DNA from: an uncultured Lewinella sp.
Lineage (GTDB): Bacteria > Bacteroidota > Bacteroidia > Chitinophagales > Saprospiraceae
Direction: 5' to 3'
Assembly (NCBI GenBank): GCA_913057785.1
Contig: CAJXPD010000067.1
Span: 1-40,700, forward strand
DNA: 40,700 nucleotides
Below, piece after piece: positions 25,989 through 34,055 of this stretch (position 1 is the first letter of the stretch; each line of letters begins with the position of its first letter). The translations under genes and the position numbers were made by a program. A model generated the notes under the pieces. That model saw only the letters and a list, made by a program, of their open reading frames with translations. It had not been told where the DNA came from and did not search any database.

Positions 25989-26026
25989 AAGTGGATATAT
26001 AGATCGAATGATCTTTATATCCACTT
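25989..26026 (+). terminator. Intrinsic terminator before pheT
   Basis: Long hairpin: 11-bp perfect arms (AAGTGGATATA at 25989-25999, TATATCCACTT at 26016-26026), one mismatch, then a 5-bp inner stem AGATC/GATCT around loop GAAT. The run TTCCTTTTCG follows. It ends the transcript of the small exported protein. Confidence 0.75.
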
Positions 26027-26052
26027 TTCCTTTTCGACTTATTTCAAATAGC

Positions 26053-26060
26053 TATCTTTG
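26053..26060 (+). promoter_or_regulatory. pheT promoter -7 box
   Basis: TATCTTTG, full match to TAnnTTTG, 22 nt before ATG 26083; the following bases GCGC are also typical. The -33 region at about 26031 is only TTTT. It supports 26083 as the start, since the longer frame from 25966 begins upstream of both the terminator and this box. Confidence 0.5.
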
Positions 26061-26082
26061 CGCTTTCAAACACGGACGTAAC

Positions 26083-28524
26083 ATGAAAGTATCTCTCAAT
26101 TGGCTGAAAGATTATATGGATATCGAGTTGAGTCCCGAGGAATTATCGGAGACTTTAACTGCGATTGGACTAGAGGTGGAAGGTATGGAGGAAGTGGAAA
26201 GCATTCCAGGAGGACTGGCAGGCGTAGTAGTGGGACATGTGCAAGAATGTGGCCAACATCCTAATGCAGACCGCTTGTCCTTAACCAAGGTGGATATTGG
26301 GGCAGGGGAGCCTGTGCAAATTGTTTGCGGTGCGCCCAATGTGGCCGCAGGACAAAAAGTATTGGTGGCTACGGTAGGTACTACCCTACATCCAACCGAA
26401 GGAGATCCACTGACCATCAAAAAGGGGAAGATTAGAGGGGAAGTTTCTTTTGGAATGATCTGCGCAGAAGATGAGTTGGGGATTGGACAAAGCCATGAAG
26501 GGATTATGGTTCTGCCAGAAGGAACTGCGGTTGGAACAGCCGCTAGAGACTATTTTCAGCTAGAGACCGACTATGTATACGATATTGGATTGACGCCGAA
26601 CCGTTCAGATGCGACTAATCACTTGGGGGTTGCAAAAGACTTGGCGGCAGCCCTGAAGATTAGTAAAGGTTTAGATGTAGAAATCAAGTTACCAGACACA
26701 TCGAAATTCGCTGTAGACAGTACAGATATGCCGGTAGAGGTTGTAGTAGAAAACACCGAAGCCTGTCCACGATATTCTGGTATTACTATCAAGAATGTGA
26801 CGATCAAAGAGTCACCTGATTGGTTGAAGAAGAGGTTACAAGCAGTGGATGTGCGACCGATCAATAATATCGTAGACATCACCAATTTTGTACTGCACGA
26901 GTATGGCCAACCCTTGCACGCCTTCGATTACGATAAGATCACAGACCATAAAGTTATTGTTAAAACCCTTCCTGCTGGTACAGCTTTCCTTTCCTTGGAT
27001 GAGGTGGAAAGAAAACTAGATGCTGAGGATCTAATGATCTGTGATGGAGCATCTAAAGGGATGTGTATTGGGGGTGTTTTTGGAGGGATCAACTCCGGCG
27101 TAAAGGATAATACGAGCCACATTTTCTTGGAGGCAGCCCACTTCAATGCCAAGTCTATTCGTAGAAGTAGCATGCGACACAATTTGCGAACGGATGCGGC
27201 CAAAGTATTTGAAAAGGGGAGTGATCCGAGTATAACCGTCGACGCTCTAAAACGAGCGGCTCTACTGATCAAGGAATTAGGAGATGGTGAGTTGGCTTCT
27301 GATATCATTGACATTTACCCAGACCCAATTGCTCCTAAGGAGGTAGAAGTAAATTACCAACATGTCAATCGCTTGATTGGTGTAGAGTTGTCCAAAGATA
27401 AAGTGAAGGAGATACTAGCCGCCATGACTATGCCGCTAGTGCGAGAAACCGCTAGTACCTTCACCGTAGCTGTCCCAACGAATAAAGCGGACGTAACCCG
27501 GCCGGCGGATGTGATCGAAGAGATTCTAAGGATTTACGGCTTCAACAATGTGCCGCTTCCAACGCATTTCCGCAATGCGGTTGTTTTCTCTCAGCAGCCT
27601 GATCCTAACCTCATTCGAGATCGTATTAGTGATATGTTGGTCGGTAGTGGGTGTAACGAGATCATGGCTCTTTCCCTGAGCGAATCACGCTACTATAAGG
27701 AGATGTTGACTCATGTACCAGCAGAGGAGCTAGTGTATGTAAACAATACTTCCAATGTACATCTGGATATCATGAGACCAACGATGTTGGTGAGTGGGCT
27801 GGAAGCTATTTTGCATAACCAAAACCGCAAGGAAAGCGATCTAAAGCTTTTTGAATTCGGTCGTAGCTATCGCAAAAACGAAGATAAGTACAAGGAGCAA
27901 AACCATCTCAGTTTGTTTTTGACTGGTCAGAACTATGCCGAGAGTTGGTTAAATAAAGATAATGGAGAAGTAACTTTCTTCACCCTGAAAGCGCTGGTTG
28001 GAAAAGTCTTGGGCCGTATAGGCATGAGTAGCTACCAAACTTCTGCCATACAGGATGCTCCGTTCAGTTATGGCCTAAAATATCACCGTGGACCGCAATC
28101 TGTTGTAACATTTGGCCAGATAAGCAGTAAGATCACGAAGAAGATGGGGATCAAAAATAAGGTCTTCTATGCCGAGTTTAATTGGGACCTCATTATCAAG
28201 GCTTTGCGCAAGCATAAGATTGAAGTTGAGGAACTTAACAAGTTCCCAGGGATGCGTAGGGATTTGGCCCTCGTGGTTGATAATTCGGTAAAATTTAGTG
28301 ATATTGCAGCAATTGCTGCCAAAAGTGGCAAGAAATTAATAAAAGACATCAACCTCTTTGATGTATATATCAATGAGGACCAACTGGGACAAGATAAAAA
28401 GTCCTATGCTGTCAGTTTCGTTTTCGAAGATCCAACCAAAACTTTGGTGGACAAAGAGGTAGATAAGGTAATGCAGAAGTTGATCAAGGCTTGTGAAGCA
28501 CAATTGGGTGCTACCATCAGATAA
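26083..28524 (+). CDS. pheT: Phenylalanine-tRNA ligase beta subunit
   Basis: 813 aa from ATG 26083 (MKVSLNWLKDYMDI), the standard family start; 39 extra upstream codons are in frame but lie across the terminator and promoter. Domain order: tRNA-binding EMAP/OB-fold at about 40-150 (VVGHVQECGQHPNADRLSLT), B3/B4 editing at about 210-400 (RPINNIVDITNFVLHEYGQPLHAFD, cited in part), B5 at about 410-480 and the catalytic-like core, then the FDX-ACB anticodon-binding domain at the end (FPGMRRDLALVVD). With the alpha subunit it attaches phenylalanine to tRNA-Phe. No pheS lies in the window, so the subunits are encoded apart, which is common in Bacteroidota. Very confident. Confidence 0.97.
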   Translation: MKVSLNWLKDYMDIELSPEELSETLTAIGLEVEGMEEVESIPGGLAGVVVGHVQECGQHPNADRLSLTKVDIGAGEPVQIVCGAPNVAAGQKVLVATVGTTLHPTEGDPLTIKKGKIRGEVSFGMICAEDELGIGQSHEGIMVLPEGTAVGTAARDYFQLETDYVYDIGLTPNRSDATNHLGVAKDLAAALKISKGLDVEIKLPDTSKFAVDSTDMPVEVVVENTEACPRYSGITIKNVTIKESPDWLKKRLQAVDVRPINNIVDITNFVLHEYGQPLHAFDYDKITDHKVIVKTLPAGTAFLSLDEVERKLDAEDLMICDGASKGMCIGGVFGGINSGVKDNTSHIFLEAAHFNAKSIRRSSMRHNLRTDAAKVFEKGSDPSITVDALKRAALLIKELGDGELASDIIDIYPDPIAPKEVEVNYQHVNRLIGVELSKDKVKEILAAMTMPLVRETASTFTVAVPTNKADVTRPADVIEEILRIYGFNNVPLPTHFRNAVVFSQQPDPNLIRDRISDMLVGSGCNEIMALSLSESRYYKEMLTHVPAEELVYVNNTSNVHLDIMRPTMLVSGLEAILHNQNRKESDLKLFEFGRSYRKNEDKYKEQNHLSLFLTGQNYAESWLNKDNGEVTFFTLKALVGKVLGRIGMSSYQTSAIQDAPFSYGLKYHRGPQSVVTFGQISSKITKKMGIKNKVFYAEFNWDLIIKALRKHKIEVEELNKFPGMRRDLALVVDNSVKFSDIAAIAAKSGKKLIKDINLFDVYINEDQLGQDKKSYAVSFVFEDPTKTLVDKEVDKVMQKLIKACEAQLGATIR

Positions 28525-28600
28525 TAGGGAGTTTTTTCTCCTTAGAGATCAACGAAAAATTGTACAGCATTTATAGATAGAAAACAGAGAAAACGGGTTA

Positions 28601-28663
28601 CAGAATAGAGCTGACCGGGAAAGTGTGAGGATGGAAATCCAGAGCTCTCTTATTCTATTCCTG
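28601..28663 (+). repeat. Possible leader hairpin upstream of the coiled-coil/zapA operon
   Basis: CAGAATAG (28601-28608) pairs with CTATTCCTG (28655-28663, one bulge). AGAGCT (28607-28612) can pair with AGCTCT (28643-28648), and inside is GGAT-GGAA-ATCC with a GNRA-type loop (28629-28640). No promoter was found here. It may be a 5' UTR structure of the operon; the case is weak. Confidence 0.3.
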
Positions 28664-28692
28664 ATTTGAGTCCCAGAAACAACGGTGATCCC

Positions 28693-28992
28693 ATGCAGGT
28701 TACGGAAAAAATTGATAATATTGAATTGAAGATAAGGCAACTGGCCCAAAAGATGGACCGCCTTAATGAAGAAAACAACACCCTGAAAGCCGAAAATGAA
28801 CGTCTAAAGACCGATCTTGATAAACAAAAAGGAGCGGTCCAGACGTTAAAGAATAAATTAGATAAGACGCAGGGGATGTTGGATACGCAGCACGTGAGCA
28901 AGTCAGCAGATTCAGAACAGCTGAAAAAGCAATTGGATCAATACATTAAGGAAATAGATAAGTGTATTGAGTGGTTAAGTAATAATCCCTAG
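28693..28992 (+). CDS. Coiled-coil protein at the ZapB position
   Basis: 99 aa from ATG 28693; a TTG nine codons earlier is possible but gives a poor N-terminus. Almost the whole protein is heptad-patterned coiled coil (KIDNIELKIRQLAQKMDRLN, then ENERLKTDLDKQ, VQTLKNKLDKTQ), with no signal peptide or membrane segment. It precedes zapA by 3 nt, so the two are co-transcribed and probably coupled. In Bacteroidota a small coiled-coil protein is typical at this place; ZapB-like function in division-ring assembly is an inference from position and coiled coil, not from sequence identity. Confidence 0.75.
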   Translation: MQVTEKIDNIELKIRQLAQKMDRLNEENNTLKAENERLKTDLDKQKGAVQTLKNKLDKTQGMLDTQHVSKSADSEQLKKQLDQYIKEIDKCIEWLSNNP

Positions 28993-28995
28993 GGT

Positions 28996-29295
28996 ATGAG
29001 TGGGCAAGAAACCAAACAGATAACCGTATTAATCGCAGGTCGCCCCTACCCTTTGAAAGTTAAAGAAGGGGATGAGGCAACCATTCGGCGAATTGTAAAA
29101 GAAGTTAACGAAAAGATAAATCGTTTTCAGTTGACCTACACTAATAAAGATAAGCAGGACTGCCTGTCAATGGCTATCCTTACTTATGCGGTCGACTTAC
29201 ATAAAGCCCAACAAAATCAAACCTCTATCCCTTCCAATGGCATTGATGATAAACTTAGCAAGCTAGATTCGCTTCTCAATCAACTGCTATCCTAA
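28996..29295 (+). CDS. zapA: Cell division protein ZapA
   Basis: 99 aa. N-terminal globular part with ITVLIAGRPYPLKVKEGDEATIRR, IVKEVNEKINRFQ and the helix CLSMAILTYAVDLHKAQQ, followed by a short C-terminal coiled-coil tail. ZapA binds and cross-links FtsZ filaments at the division site. It begins 3 nt after the preceding gene's stop. The 158 nt between it and rny contain an extended hairpin. The zapA-rny order is conserved in Bacteroidota. Confidence 0.92.
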   Translation: MSGQETKQITVLIAGRPYPLKVKEGDEATIRRIVKEVNEKINRFQLTYTNKDKQDCLSMAILTYAVDLHKAQQNQTSIPSNGIDDKLSKLDSLLNQLLS

Positions 29296-29331
29296 TCTCA
29301 TTTTTCCGTCTTTCTATTTAGTAAACTAGGG

Positions 29332-29418
29332 CAAAGGCCTGGTTGATTGCATGTTTATTGATTTCACACGTTTGAGCGTTTCGCTCAGTAAGTGGTGTGA
29401 ATACATTAGACCTATTTG
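29332..29418 (+). ncRNA. Candidate structured RNA (6S-like?) between zapA and rny
   Basis: Nested helices, listed from outside in: CAAAGGCCT (29332-29340) with AGACCTATTTG (29408-29418, bulges); ATGT (29351-29354) with ACAT (29403-29406); TTCACAC (29363-29369) with GTGTGAA (29395-29401); TGAGCG-TTT-CGCTCA (29373-29387). Internal bubbles separate them, giving one long broken rod as in 6S RNA. 6S RNA is next to zapA in many bacteria, and a Bacteroidota 6S family exists. No perfect TAnnTTTG box or T-run was found, the strand is assumed, and it could instead be the rny leader. The rny ATG is at 29454. Confidence 0.4.
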
Positions 29419-29453
29419 AAAATAATTATTTCATCATATAAACTGAATGACAG

Positions 29454-31136
29454 ATGGACATAGGAACAGGATTACTAATTGGACTAGTAGTCGGTGCTAT
29501 TATAGGGTATATCATCGTCAATGTATTCGGTAAAAAGGCACAGCAGTCGAGAGTAGATGAGATGAATGCCAAGGCTGATCAGCAGATTAAAGAGGCAAGG
29601 GTTTCAGCCGATCGAATCATTAAAGATGCCAAGTCTAAGGCGGAGAATATGTCGCAGAAAGCGGAGCTGCACAATGAAAAAATCAAGAATAAGAAGATCG
29701 CAGAAGCTAAAGAACGTTTTTCTCGCTTAAAGGTGGAATTTGAGGCTAGCAAGGCAGATCACATGGTGGCGATGAAAGAGAGAGAAATGGAAGTCAAGGC
29801 GCAAGAGGCGGAATTGAAACCTAAGTTGGATAAGATCAAAGGAGAACGTAAAGAGGTAGAGAATCTTCGTCAAGAGGTAGAGCAGAGAGATGCTGATATC
29901 AAGCGCATCAGACAGAACTTAGATACACAGCTGAAAATTGTAGCCAAGAAGAAAGAGGAGTTGGATAATGCCAATGAAAAGCACATTAAGGCATTGGAAA
30001 CAGTGGCTAAATTATCAGAGCAAGAAGCAAAAGAGCAATTGTTAGAAGCCGTAAAGGCTAAAGCAGAAACTGACGCGATGGCCATCGTAAAAGAGACGGT
30101 GGAACAAGCTAAGGTTACGGCGAATAAAGAGGCGAAAAAGATTGTGATTCAAAGTATTCAGCGTATGTGCGCCGAGTACACTATTGAAAATACCGTATCT
30201 GTATTTAACCTGGAATCAGATGATCTTAAGGGACAGATCATTGGTAGAGAAGGTCGAAACATTAGAGCGCTGGAAGCTGCTACTGGAGCTGAAATCGTAG
30301 TAGACGATACCCCTGAGGCGATTGTGATTTCTAGTTTTGACCCGATTCGTAGAGAGGTGTGTAGATTGTCTTTGAAGCGATTGGTAGCAGATGGACGTAT
30401 CCACCCCGCTCGTATCGAGGAGGTAGTAGCAAAGACACGTAAGCAACTGAATGAACAGATCGTGGAGATCGGTGAAAGAACTGTTATCGAATTGGATTTG
30501 CATGGTTTAGATGCCTATCTGGTAAAAATGGTGGGTCGAATGAGATTCCGTTCGTCCTACGGTCAGAACCTATTAAAGCACTCCATTGAGACAGCCCACT
30601 TGTGTGCCATTATGGCCGCGGAATTAGGCTTGTCTCCTAAGCAAGTTAAGCAGGCTAAGCGAGCTGGCTTATTACACGATTTAGGTAAGGTAGCAGAAGA
30701 GGAAAGTGAGTTGTCACACGCCATCCTTGGTATGAAGATTTGTGAAAAGCACAAAGAATCTGCAGTCGTTTGTAATGCGGTAGGTGCTCACCACGATGAG
30801 ATTGAAATGAATAATATTATTTCTCCGATCGTGCAGGCTTGTGATGCGATTTCAGGAGCCCGACCTGGCGCTCGTAGAGAAATCCTAGAAAGCTACTTGA
30901 AGCGAATTGGAGAATTAGAAGAGTTGGCTTTGGCTCATGAAGGAGTGCAGAAAGCTTATGCGATGCAAGCAGGACGTGAGCTACGGGTAATTGTAGAATC
31001 AGAGAAGGTGACGGATCAGCATGCTGATGATCTTTCCTTCATGATCTCTCAGAAGATCCAAGACGAGATGCAATACCCAGGGCAAATTAAGGTGACCGTG
31101 ATTCGTGAGAAACGCGCGGTGTCTTTCGCCAGATAA
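29454..31136 (+). CDS. rny: Ribonuclease Y
   Basis: 560 aa, a little longer than the Bacillus enzyme. The order is: N-terminal membrane segment ([20 protein letters not shown]), a charged coiled coil of about 200 residues, a KH RNA-binding domain ([20 protein letters not shown]), then the HD hydrolase domain ([25 protein letters not shown] and [10 protein letters not shown]). It is a membrane-tethered endoribonuclease that starts decay of many mRNAs. It lies downstream of zapA and may share its transcript or start from the gap between them. A terminator hairpin follows. Confident. Confidence 0.97.
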   Translation: MDIGTGLLIGLVVGAIIGYIIVNVFGKKAQQSRVDEMNAKADQQIKEARVSADRIIKDAKSKAENMSQKAELHNEKIKNKKIAEAKERFSRLKVEFEASKADHMVAMKEREMEVKAQEAELKPKLDKIKGERKEVENLRQEVEQRDADIKRIRQNLDTQLKIVAKKKEELDNANEKHIKALETVAKLSEQEAKEQLLEAVKAKAETDAMAIVKETVEQAKVTANKEAKKIVIQSIQRMCAEYTIENTVSVFNLESDDLKGQIIGREGRNIRALEAATGAEIVVDDTPEAIVISSFDPIRREVCRLSLKRLVADGRIHPARIEEVVAKTRKQLNEQIVEIGERTVIELDLHGLDAYLVKMVGRMRFRSSYGQNLLKHSIETAHLCAIMAAELGLSPKQVKQAKRAGLLHDLGKVAEEESELSHAILGMKICEKHKESAVVCNAVGAHHDEIEMNNIISPIVQACDAISGARPGARREILESYLKRIGELEELALAHEGVQKAYAMQAGRELRVIVESEKVTDQHADDLSFMISQKIQDEMQYPGQIKVTVIREKRAVSFAR

Positions 31137-31163
31137 TTAGAAATAAAATAATCTATGATATTG

Positions 31164-31200
31164 AAAGCGGCTCGTTCCTTCAACGAGTCGCTTTTTATTT
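31164..31200 (+). terminator. Intrinsic terminator after rny
   Basis: Stem AAAGCGGCTCGTT (31164-31176) with AACGAGTCGCTTT (31182-31194, one G-T pair), loop CCTTC, then TTTTATTT. It overlaps the 3' end of the convergent gene whose stop is at 31195, so it may work for both strands. Confidence 0.85.
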
Positions 31201-32724
31201 GTCAACAATTACCTTTTTGGTCAAATGTTGCCCTTCTATGGTTTGAAGCTTTAAGTAGTACACGCCTCGAGCTACTCTAGCGAGATTCATCCAATGTGAT
31301 TGTCCATTCAACACGTCTAGGTGTTCTTCTAGTACTGCTTTTCCTGCACTATTTAGTAGGTGTAAGGTTGCTCGATCGTCCTTCCAAATCGGTAAAGTGA
31401 CTTCGAGATAATCCTGGGCAGGATTTGGGAATATGCTCCATTGTTCTTGTTCCATGATTGTTTTTGATTTTGATGAAGAATATGCATCCGGCAAGACGGT
31501 TTTGTGCTCTATTGTCGTCTTTGATTGTTGATCGGAAAGGGGATAGGGAAGATTAGCTTCGCTAGAAATATGCAGGTGGTTGAATGTAGCGATGGTGGAA
31601 CTACTGGAACCCCCATTCTCTAAAATTAACCCCCAATGTAGAACGGCTCCGGTTTGCATACTTGTGCTGTAAACCAATTGCCAGTGTAAGCCATTGTGGG
31701 AGGCGAAGGCCTTAAAGTGACTTCCTTTTCGTTTCAGTTTTAGCCATTTAGGCGGGTGCAATCGATGTTCCCATTCCTTTACCACTTCTCCTCCAGCAGT
31801 CAGGCGAAATTCCTTATGGAGGGTACCCGTGTTGGCTTCCAATAATAGACTAAGGAATGGGGATGCATAATCACCCTTTTCTGTGATGATCAGCCCAGCT
31901 TTCCCGTTGGCTTGATCCTTTCCTTTCAAGCTTGAAAGTTTCACCTTTATCTCTCCATCCCCATATCTTGCCTGACTCAATATGTTTGGCCGCTTACTAG
32001 AGGGGAACCCTTTGGAAGTCATAGTAATGTTACCGCTTTCGAGAATCTCATTGTCAATTTCTGAAGGTGATGCGGCACCTTGTTCGAATCTTGCCAATGG
32101 TGATTGGCTAGGGGAAGAAGGTAAAGGCAGGACATTCACAGTGCTATAGCAGCCTTGTTTCCTATTTTGGGCATCCACAAGACTTACTTTGACCTTATTC
32201 ACGCCGATATCTGCGGTCGAAAAAAAGTATTTGTCCAATTCAAACTTTATCGGGTTACATGGGGAGTGACTGTCAGCGGCAAGATCCTTCGGACTTAGAT
32301 ATACTCCTCCTGCTTGCAGCTGGATACTGATGTCTTTACAGACGGCAATTAGGGAGCGATGGTCAGTACTTCGCTGAACGGTTAGGTCTTGGATGGTAGA
32401 GCAATAAGGGCTAGATGTATTGGTAATCTTAAATCGGTAGGTTCCAGGTTTGAGGTCAAAACGATGCGGGGCGCTGCCTTGCTTTACTTCGAATGAAAAC
32501 CTAGATGAAAGCAATTCTACACGCAGTGATTGAGCGAATGTTAGATGGGGCTGCGCTGGTTTAAAGACTACCGGGTATCTCTCCATTGGGCATCCAGCAT
32601 TGGGAACTTGCACAAAGAAGGCTTCGATATGGCAAGATCGAACTTCTGCATTGCTCTGGAGCGGTATTCCCCAGAAGCTAAGCAGTAGGAATGATGAGAG
32701 TAATTGAGCTACAGGTGATTTCAC
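31195..32724 (-). CDS. Secreted protein with type IX sorting domain
   Basis: 509 aa from GTG at 32722-32724: an in-frame TAG lies a few codons upstream and no ATG is available, and the GTG opens a signal peptide (MKSPVAQLLSSFLLLSFWGI, cut after SNA near residue 26). The middle (about residues 230-395) resembles the concanavalin-like/DUF1349 fold, with GKAGLIITEKG, KWLKLKRKGSHF and the SHNGLHW motif. The last 80 residues are a type IX (Por) C-terminal sorting domain (SIFPNPAQDYLEVTLP, then GVYYLKLQT and KKVIVDK). It is therefore exported across the outer membrane and likely surface-anchored. The substrate is unknown; a carbohydrate-binding role is only a guess. Confidence 0.82.
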   Translation of the reverse strand: MKSPVAQLLSSFLLLSFWGIPLQSNAEVRSCHIEAFFVQVPNAGCPMERYPVVFKPAQPHLTFAQSLRVELLSSRFSFEVKQGSAPHRFDLKPGTYRFKITNTSSPYCSTIQDLTVQRSTDHRSLIAVCKDISIQLQAGGVYLSPKDLAADSHSPCNPIKFELDKYFFSTADIGVNKVKVSLVDAQNRKQGCYSTVNVLPLPSSPSQSPLARFEQGAASPSEIDNEILESGNITMTSKGFPSSKRPNILSQARYGDGEIKVKLSSLKGKDQANGKAGLIITEKGDYASPFLSLLLEANTGTLHKEFRLTAGGEVVKEWEHRLHPPKWLKLKRKGSHFKAFASHNGLHWQLVYSTSMQTGAVLHWGLILENGGSSSSTIATFNHLHISSEANLPYPLSDQQSKTTIEHKTVLPDAYSSSKSKTIMEQEQWSIFPNPAQDYLEVTLPIWKDDRATLHLLNSAGKAVLEEHLDVLNGQSHWMNLARVARGVYYLKLQTIEGQHLTKKVIVDK

Positions 32725-32788
32725 GTTGATGGTTTGAGGTAACTAGTCCTAATGTTATAGATCTCTGCTTTGGACTACTTAAGTCCAG

Positions 32789-32796
32789 CAAATTTA
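32789..32796 (-). promoter_or_regulatory. -7 box of the type IX secreted protein gene
   Basis: On the minus strand TAAATTTG matches TAnnTTTG. Transcription would start near 32782, about 58 nt before the GTG start. There is no clear TTTG at -33. Its presence means the gene does not need read-through from the RNA gene upstream. Confidence 0.4.
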
Positions 32797-32891
32797 GGCG
32801 GAACAGTGATCCAATTCCAGCCTGACTGAGCCATCGTACATTTTGTTGAGTAGTTGGTGGGTCTAATTGTTTTCGGGTGGGTGATTAGCAT

Positions 32892-32920
32892 AAAAAAACC
32901 CACTTGGTATAACAAGTGGG
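32892..32920 (-). terminator. Perfect intrinsic terminator of the minus-strand RNA
   Basis: Read on the minus strand: CCCACTTG, loop TTATAC, CAAGTGGG, then seven T. An 8-bp perfect GC-rich stem with U7 is a textbook terminator. It points away from the plus-strand genes and stops transcripts that come from the right, where no minus-strand protein gene exists before 33324. Confidence 0.88.
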
Positions 32921-32939
32921 CTCCTAAATCTACCCTTTC

Positions 32940-33038
32940 TCAACCACTATTATGGTGAATATATACGCAGGCACCTAATGAATTTGTTGGGGCCTCCGTA
33001 TATACCGAAGCGAAAAATAAATTACGCTTGCGCGCCAT
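32940..33038 (-). CDS. Possible 32-codon small ORF inside the RNA
   Basis: ATG at 33036-33038, TGA at 32940-32942. GGAG lies 7 nt upstream of the ATG. The peptide starts MARKRNLFFASVYTEAPTNS and has no similarity I recognise. A chance open frame of this length is not rare, and the frame crosses both long helices, so RNA function is as likely as a coding one. It is listed only as a candidate. Confidence 0.2.
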   Translation of the reverse strand: MARKRNLFFASVYTEAPTNSLGACVYIHHNSG

Positions 33039-33120
33039 CTTTCAGCTCCGGTATCACGTCATGGTGTGCATTCGGGTTTTTATCGGGTGCTTACAAAAGC
33101 GTTTGTTGACTAATACAAAA

Positions 33121-33128
33121 CAAAAGTA
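33121..33128 (-). promoter_or_regulatory. -7 box of the candidate small RNA
   Basis: On the minus strand TACTTTTG matches TAnnTTTG. The -33 region (about 33149-33152) reads CTAG and is not a match. The rest of this gap, 33129-33323, lies upstream of the PorT-like gene and shows no full promoter match for it; only TTTCTTTG near 33283-33291 comes close. Confidence 0.4.
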
Positions 33129-33323
33129 GGGGCAAAGTCATTGAGGCGCTAGCTTGCTTGAGCGGGCGGTTCTATATTTTGAGTGGATGGTCAATGTGAT
33201 GAGTTTACTATTCTAGTCAGGCTCTTCACCGGCTGGATTTCCCACTTCAATGACTAAAAGTAGAGGAGAGCCGAGCTTTGATCTTTCTTTGTCCCGTGAT
33301 TATCAACCAAAAAACCAAATAAC

Positions 33324-33989
33324 ATGCAAAACCCAATTAGAAACTTATTTGTATTGCTAGGACTTTTCTTCATCGTTTCTTCTATCAATGCTCAGGTTAG
33401 TATTGGCCCTCGAATAGGCATCAAAGGATCTATCCCCATGGCAGAGTTGGACGATGAATCTTTTGTACTAGATGCTATTGCAGCGCCCTCCTTTGGCGTA
33501 CAAGTGGAGGTTGAAATGACTTCCAAGATTGGCTTTGTCACTGGTGTGAACTGGAATGCGAGAGGATTCGCCATTTCTCTAGAGGAGCAAGGACTCGAGT
33601 TCAATTATCAAGAACAGATCAATTATCTAGATCTTCCGCTTTTGATGAAAATCAAACTTGGGACTAAAGGTGTTGGGATGTATTTGAATGCTGGAGCTAG
33701 CTTTGGATATGCCATGACCGGAAGTCGAAGTGGTGATTTTTCGGTGATCGATGGAAATGACATATCTACAGAATCGGATTCTCAAGCCATTGATTTGGCA
33801 AAGGAGGAGTACAATCGATTCAATGCAGCGGCTGTGATTGGCGCGGGTGTATATTTCAAAACCGGTAGAAGCCAAGTATTTATCGATGCTAATATGGACT
33901 ATGGTTTGACGCCGATGGCCATGGATGATGAAGTTACTTCTCTAGGTATCGACTTTGGAGTAGGAATACTAGTACCACTAGGGAAATAA
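33324..33989 (+). CDS. PorT-family outer membrane beta-barrel protein
   Basis: 221 aa. A signal peptide (MQNPIRNLFVLLGLFFIVSS, cut after INA) is followed by alternating beta-strands typical of the PorT/OMP_b-brl_2 (PF13568) family: VSIGPRIGIKGSIP, FGVQVEVEMTSKIGFVTGVN, INYLDLPLLMKIKLG, GMYLNAGASFGYAMTG and a C-terminal strand ending in a leucine-rich sequence. The LDLPLL block is the most typical. It is likely an eight-stranded small barrel; PorT itself helps type IX secretion, but most members have no known function. It stands alone and converges on the thioredoxin-TPR gene with a shared hairpin between. Confidence 0.87.
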   Translation: MQNPIRNLFVLLGLFFIVSSINAQVSIGPRIGIKGSIPMAELDDESFVLDAIAAPSFGVQVEVEMTSKIGFVTGVNWNARGFAISLEEQGLEFNYQEQINYLDLPLLMKIKLGTKGVGMYLNAGASFGYAMTGSRSGDFSVIDGNDISTESDSQAIDLAKEEYNRFNAAAVIGAGVYFKTGRSQVFIDANMDYGLTPMAMDDEVTSLGIDFGVGILVPLGK

Positions 33990-34012
33990 AGCCTACTACA
34001 GCTTTTTATTGG

Positions 34013-34049
34013 CGGGTGTGCTTGTTGATGTAGACAAGACACACCCGCT
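34013..34049. terminator. Bidirectional hairpin between convergent genes
   Basis: GCGGGTGTGCTTGT (34013-34026) pairs with ACAAGACACACCCGC (34035-34049), 14 bp with one A bulge and loop TGATGTAG. Neither side has a strong T-run; its place in the 66-nt gap between two convergent genes suggests a shared terminator. Confidence 0.6.
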
Positions 34050-34055
34050 TATCAT

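Larger units (their letters stand above)
32892..33114 (-). ncRNA. Candidate small RNA gene of about 220 nt
   Basis: Bounded by a -7 box (33121-33128, minus) and a perfect terminator (32892-32920). Long helices lie between: ATACCGGAGC (33045-33054) with GCTTCGGTAT (33002-33011), 10 bp with one G-U; TATATACGgAGGC (32992-33004) with GCCTgCGTATATA (32960-32972), 12 bp around one G-G mismatch. The two share bases 33002-33004, so they either stack or exclude each other. A 5-bp hairpin ACAAA-CGCT-TTTGT lies near the 5' end. I see none of the hallmarks of tmRNA, RNase P RNA, SRP RNA or a known riboswitch. A short ORF with a Shine-Dalgarno-like sequence is inside it. Confidence 0.5.

Noticed and set aside
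25966..26082. Longer pheT N-terminus
   Set aside because: It would begin upstream of a strong terminator hairpin and of the -7 box, and the family starts at MKVSLNWL.
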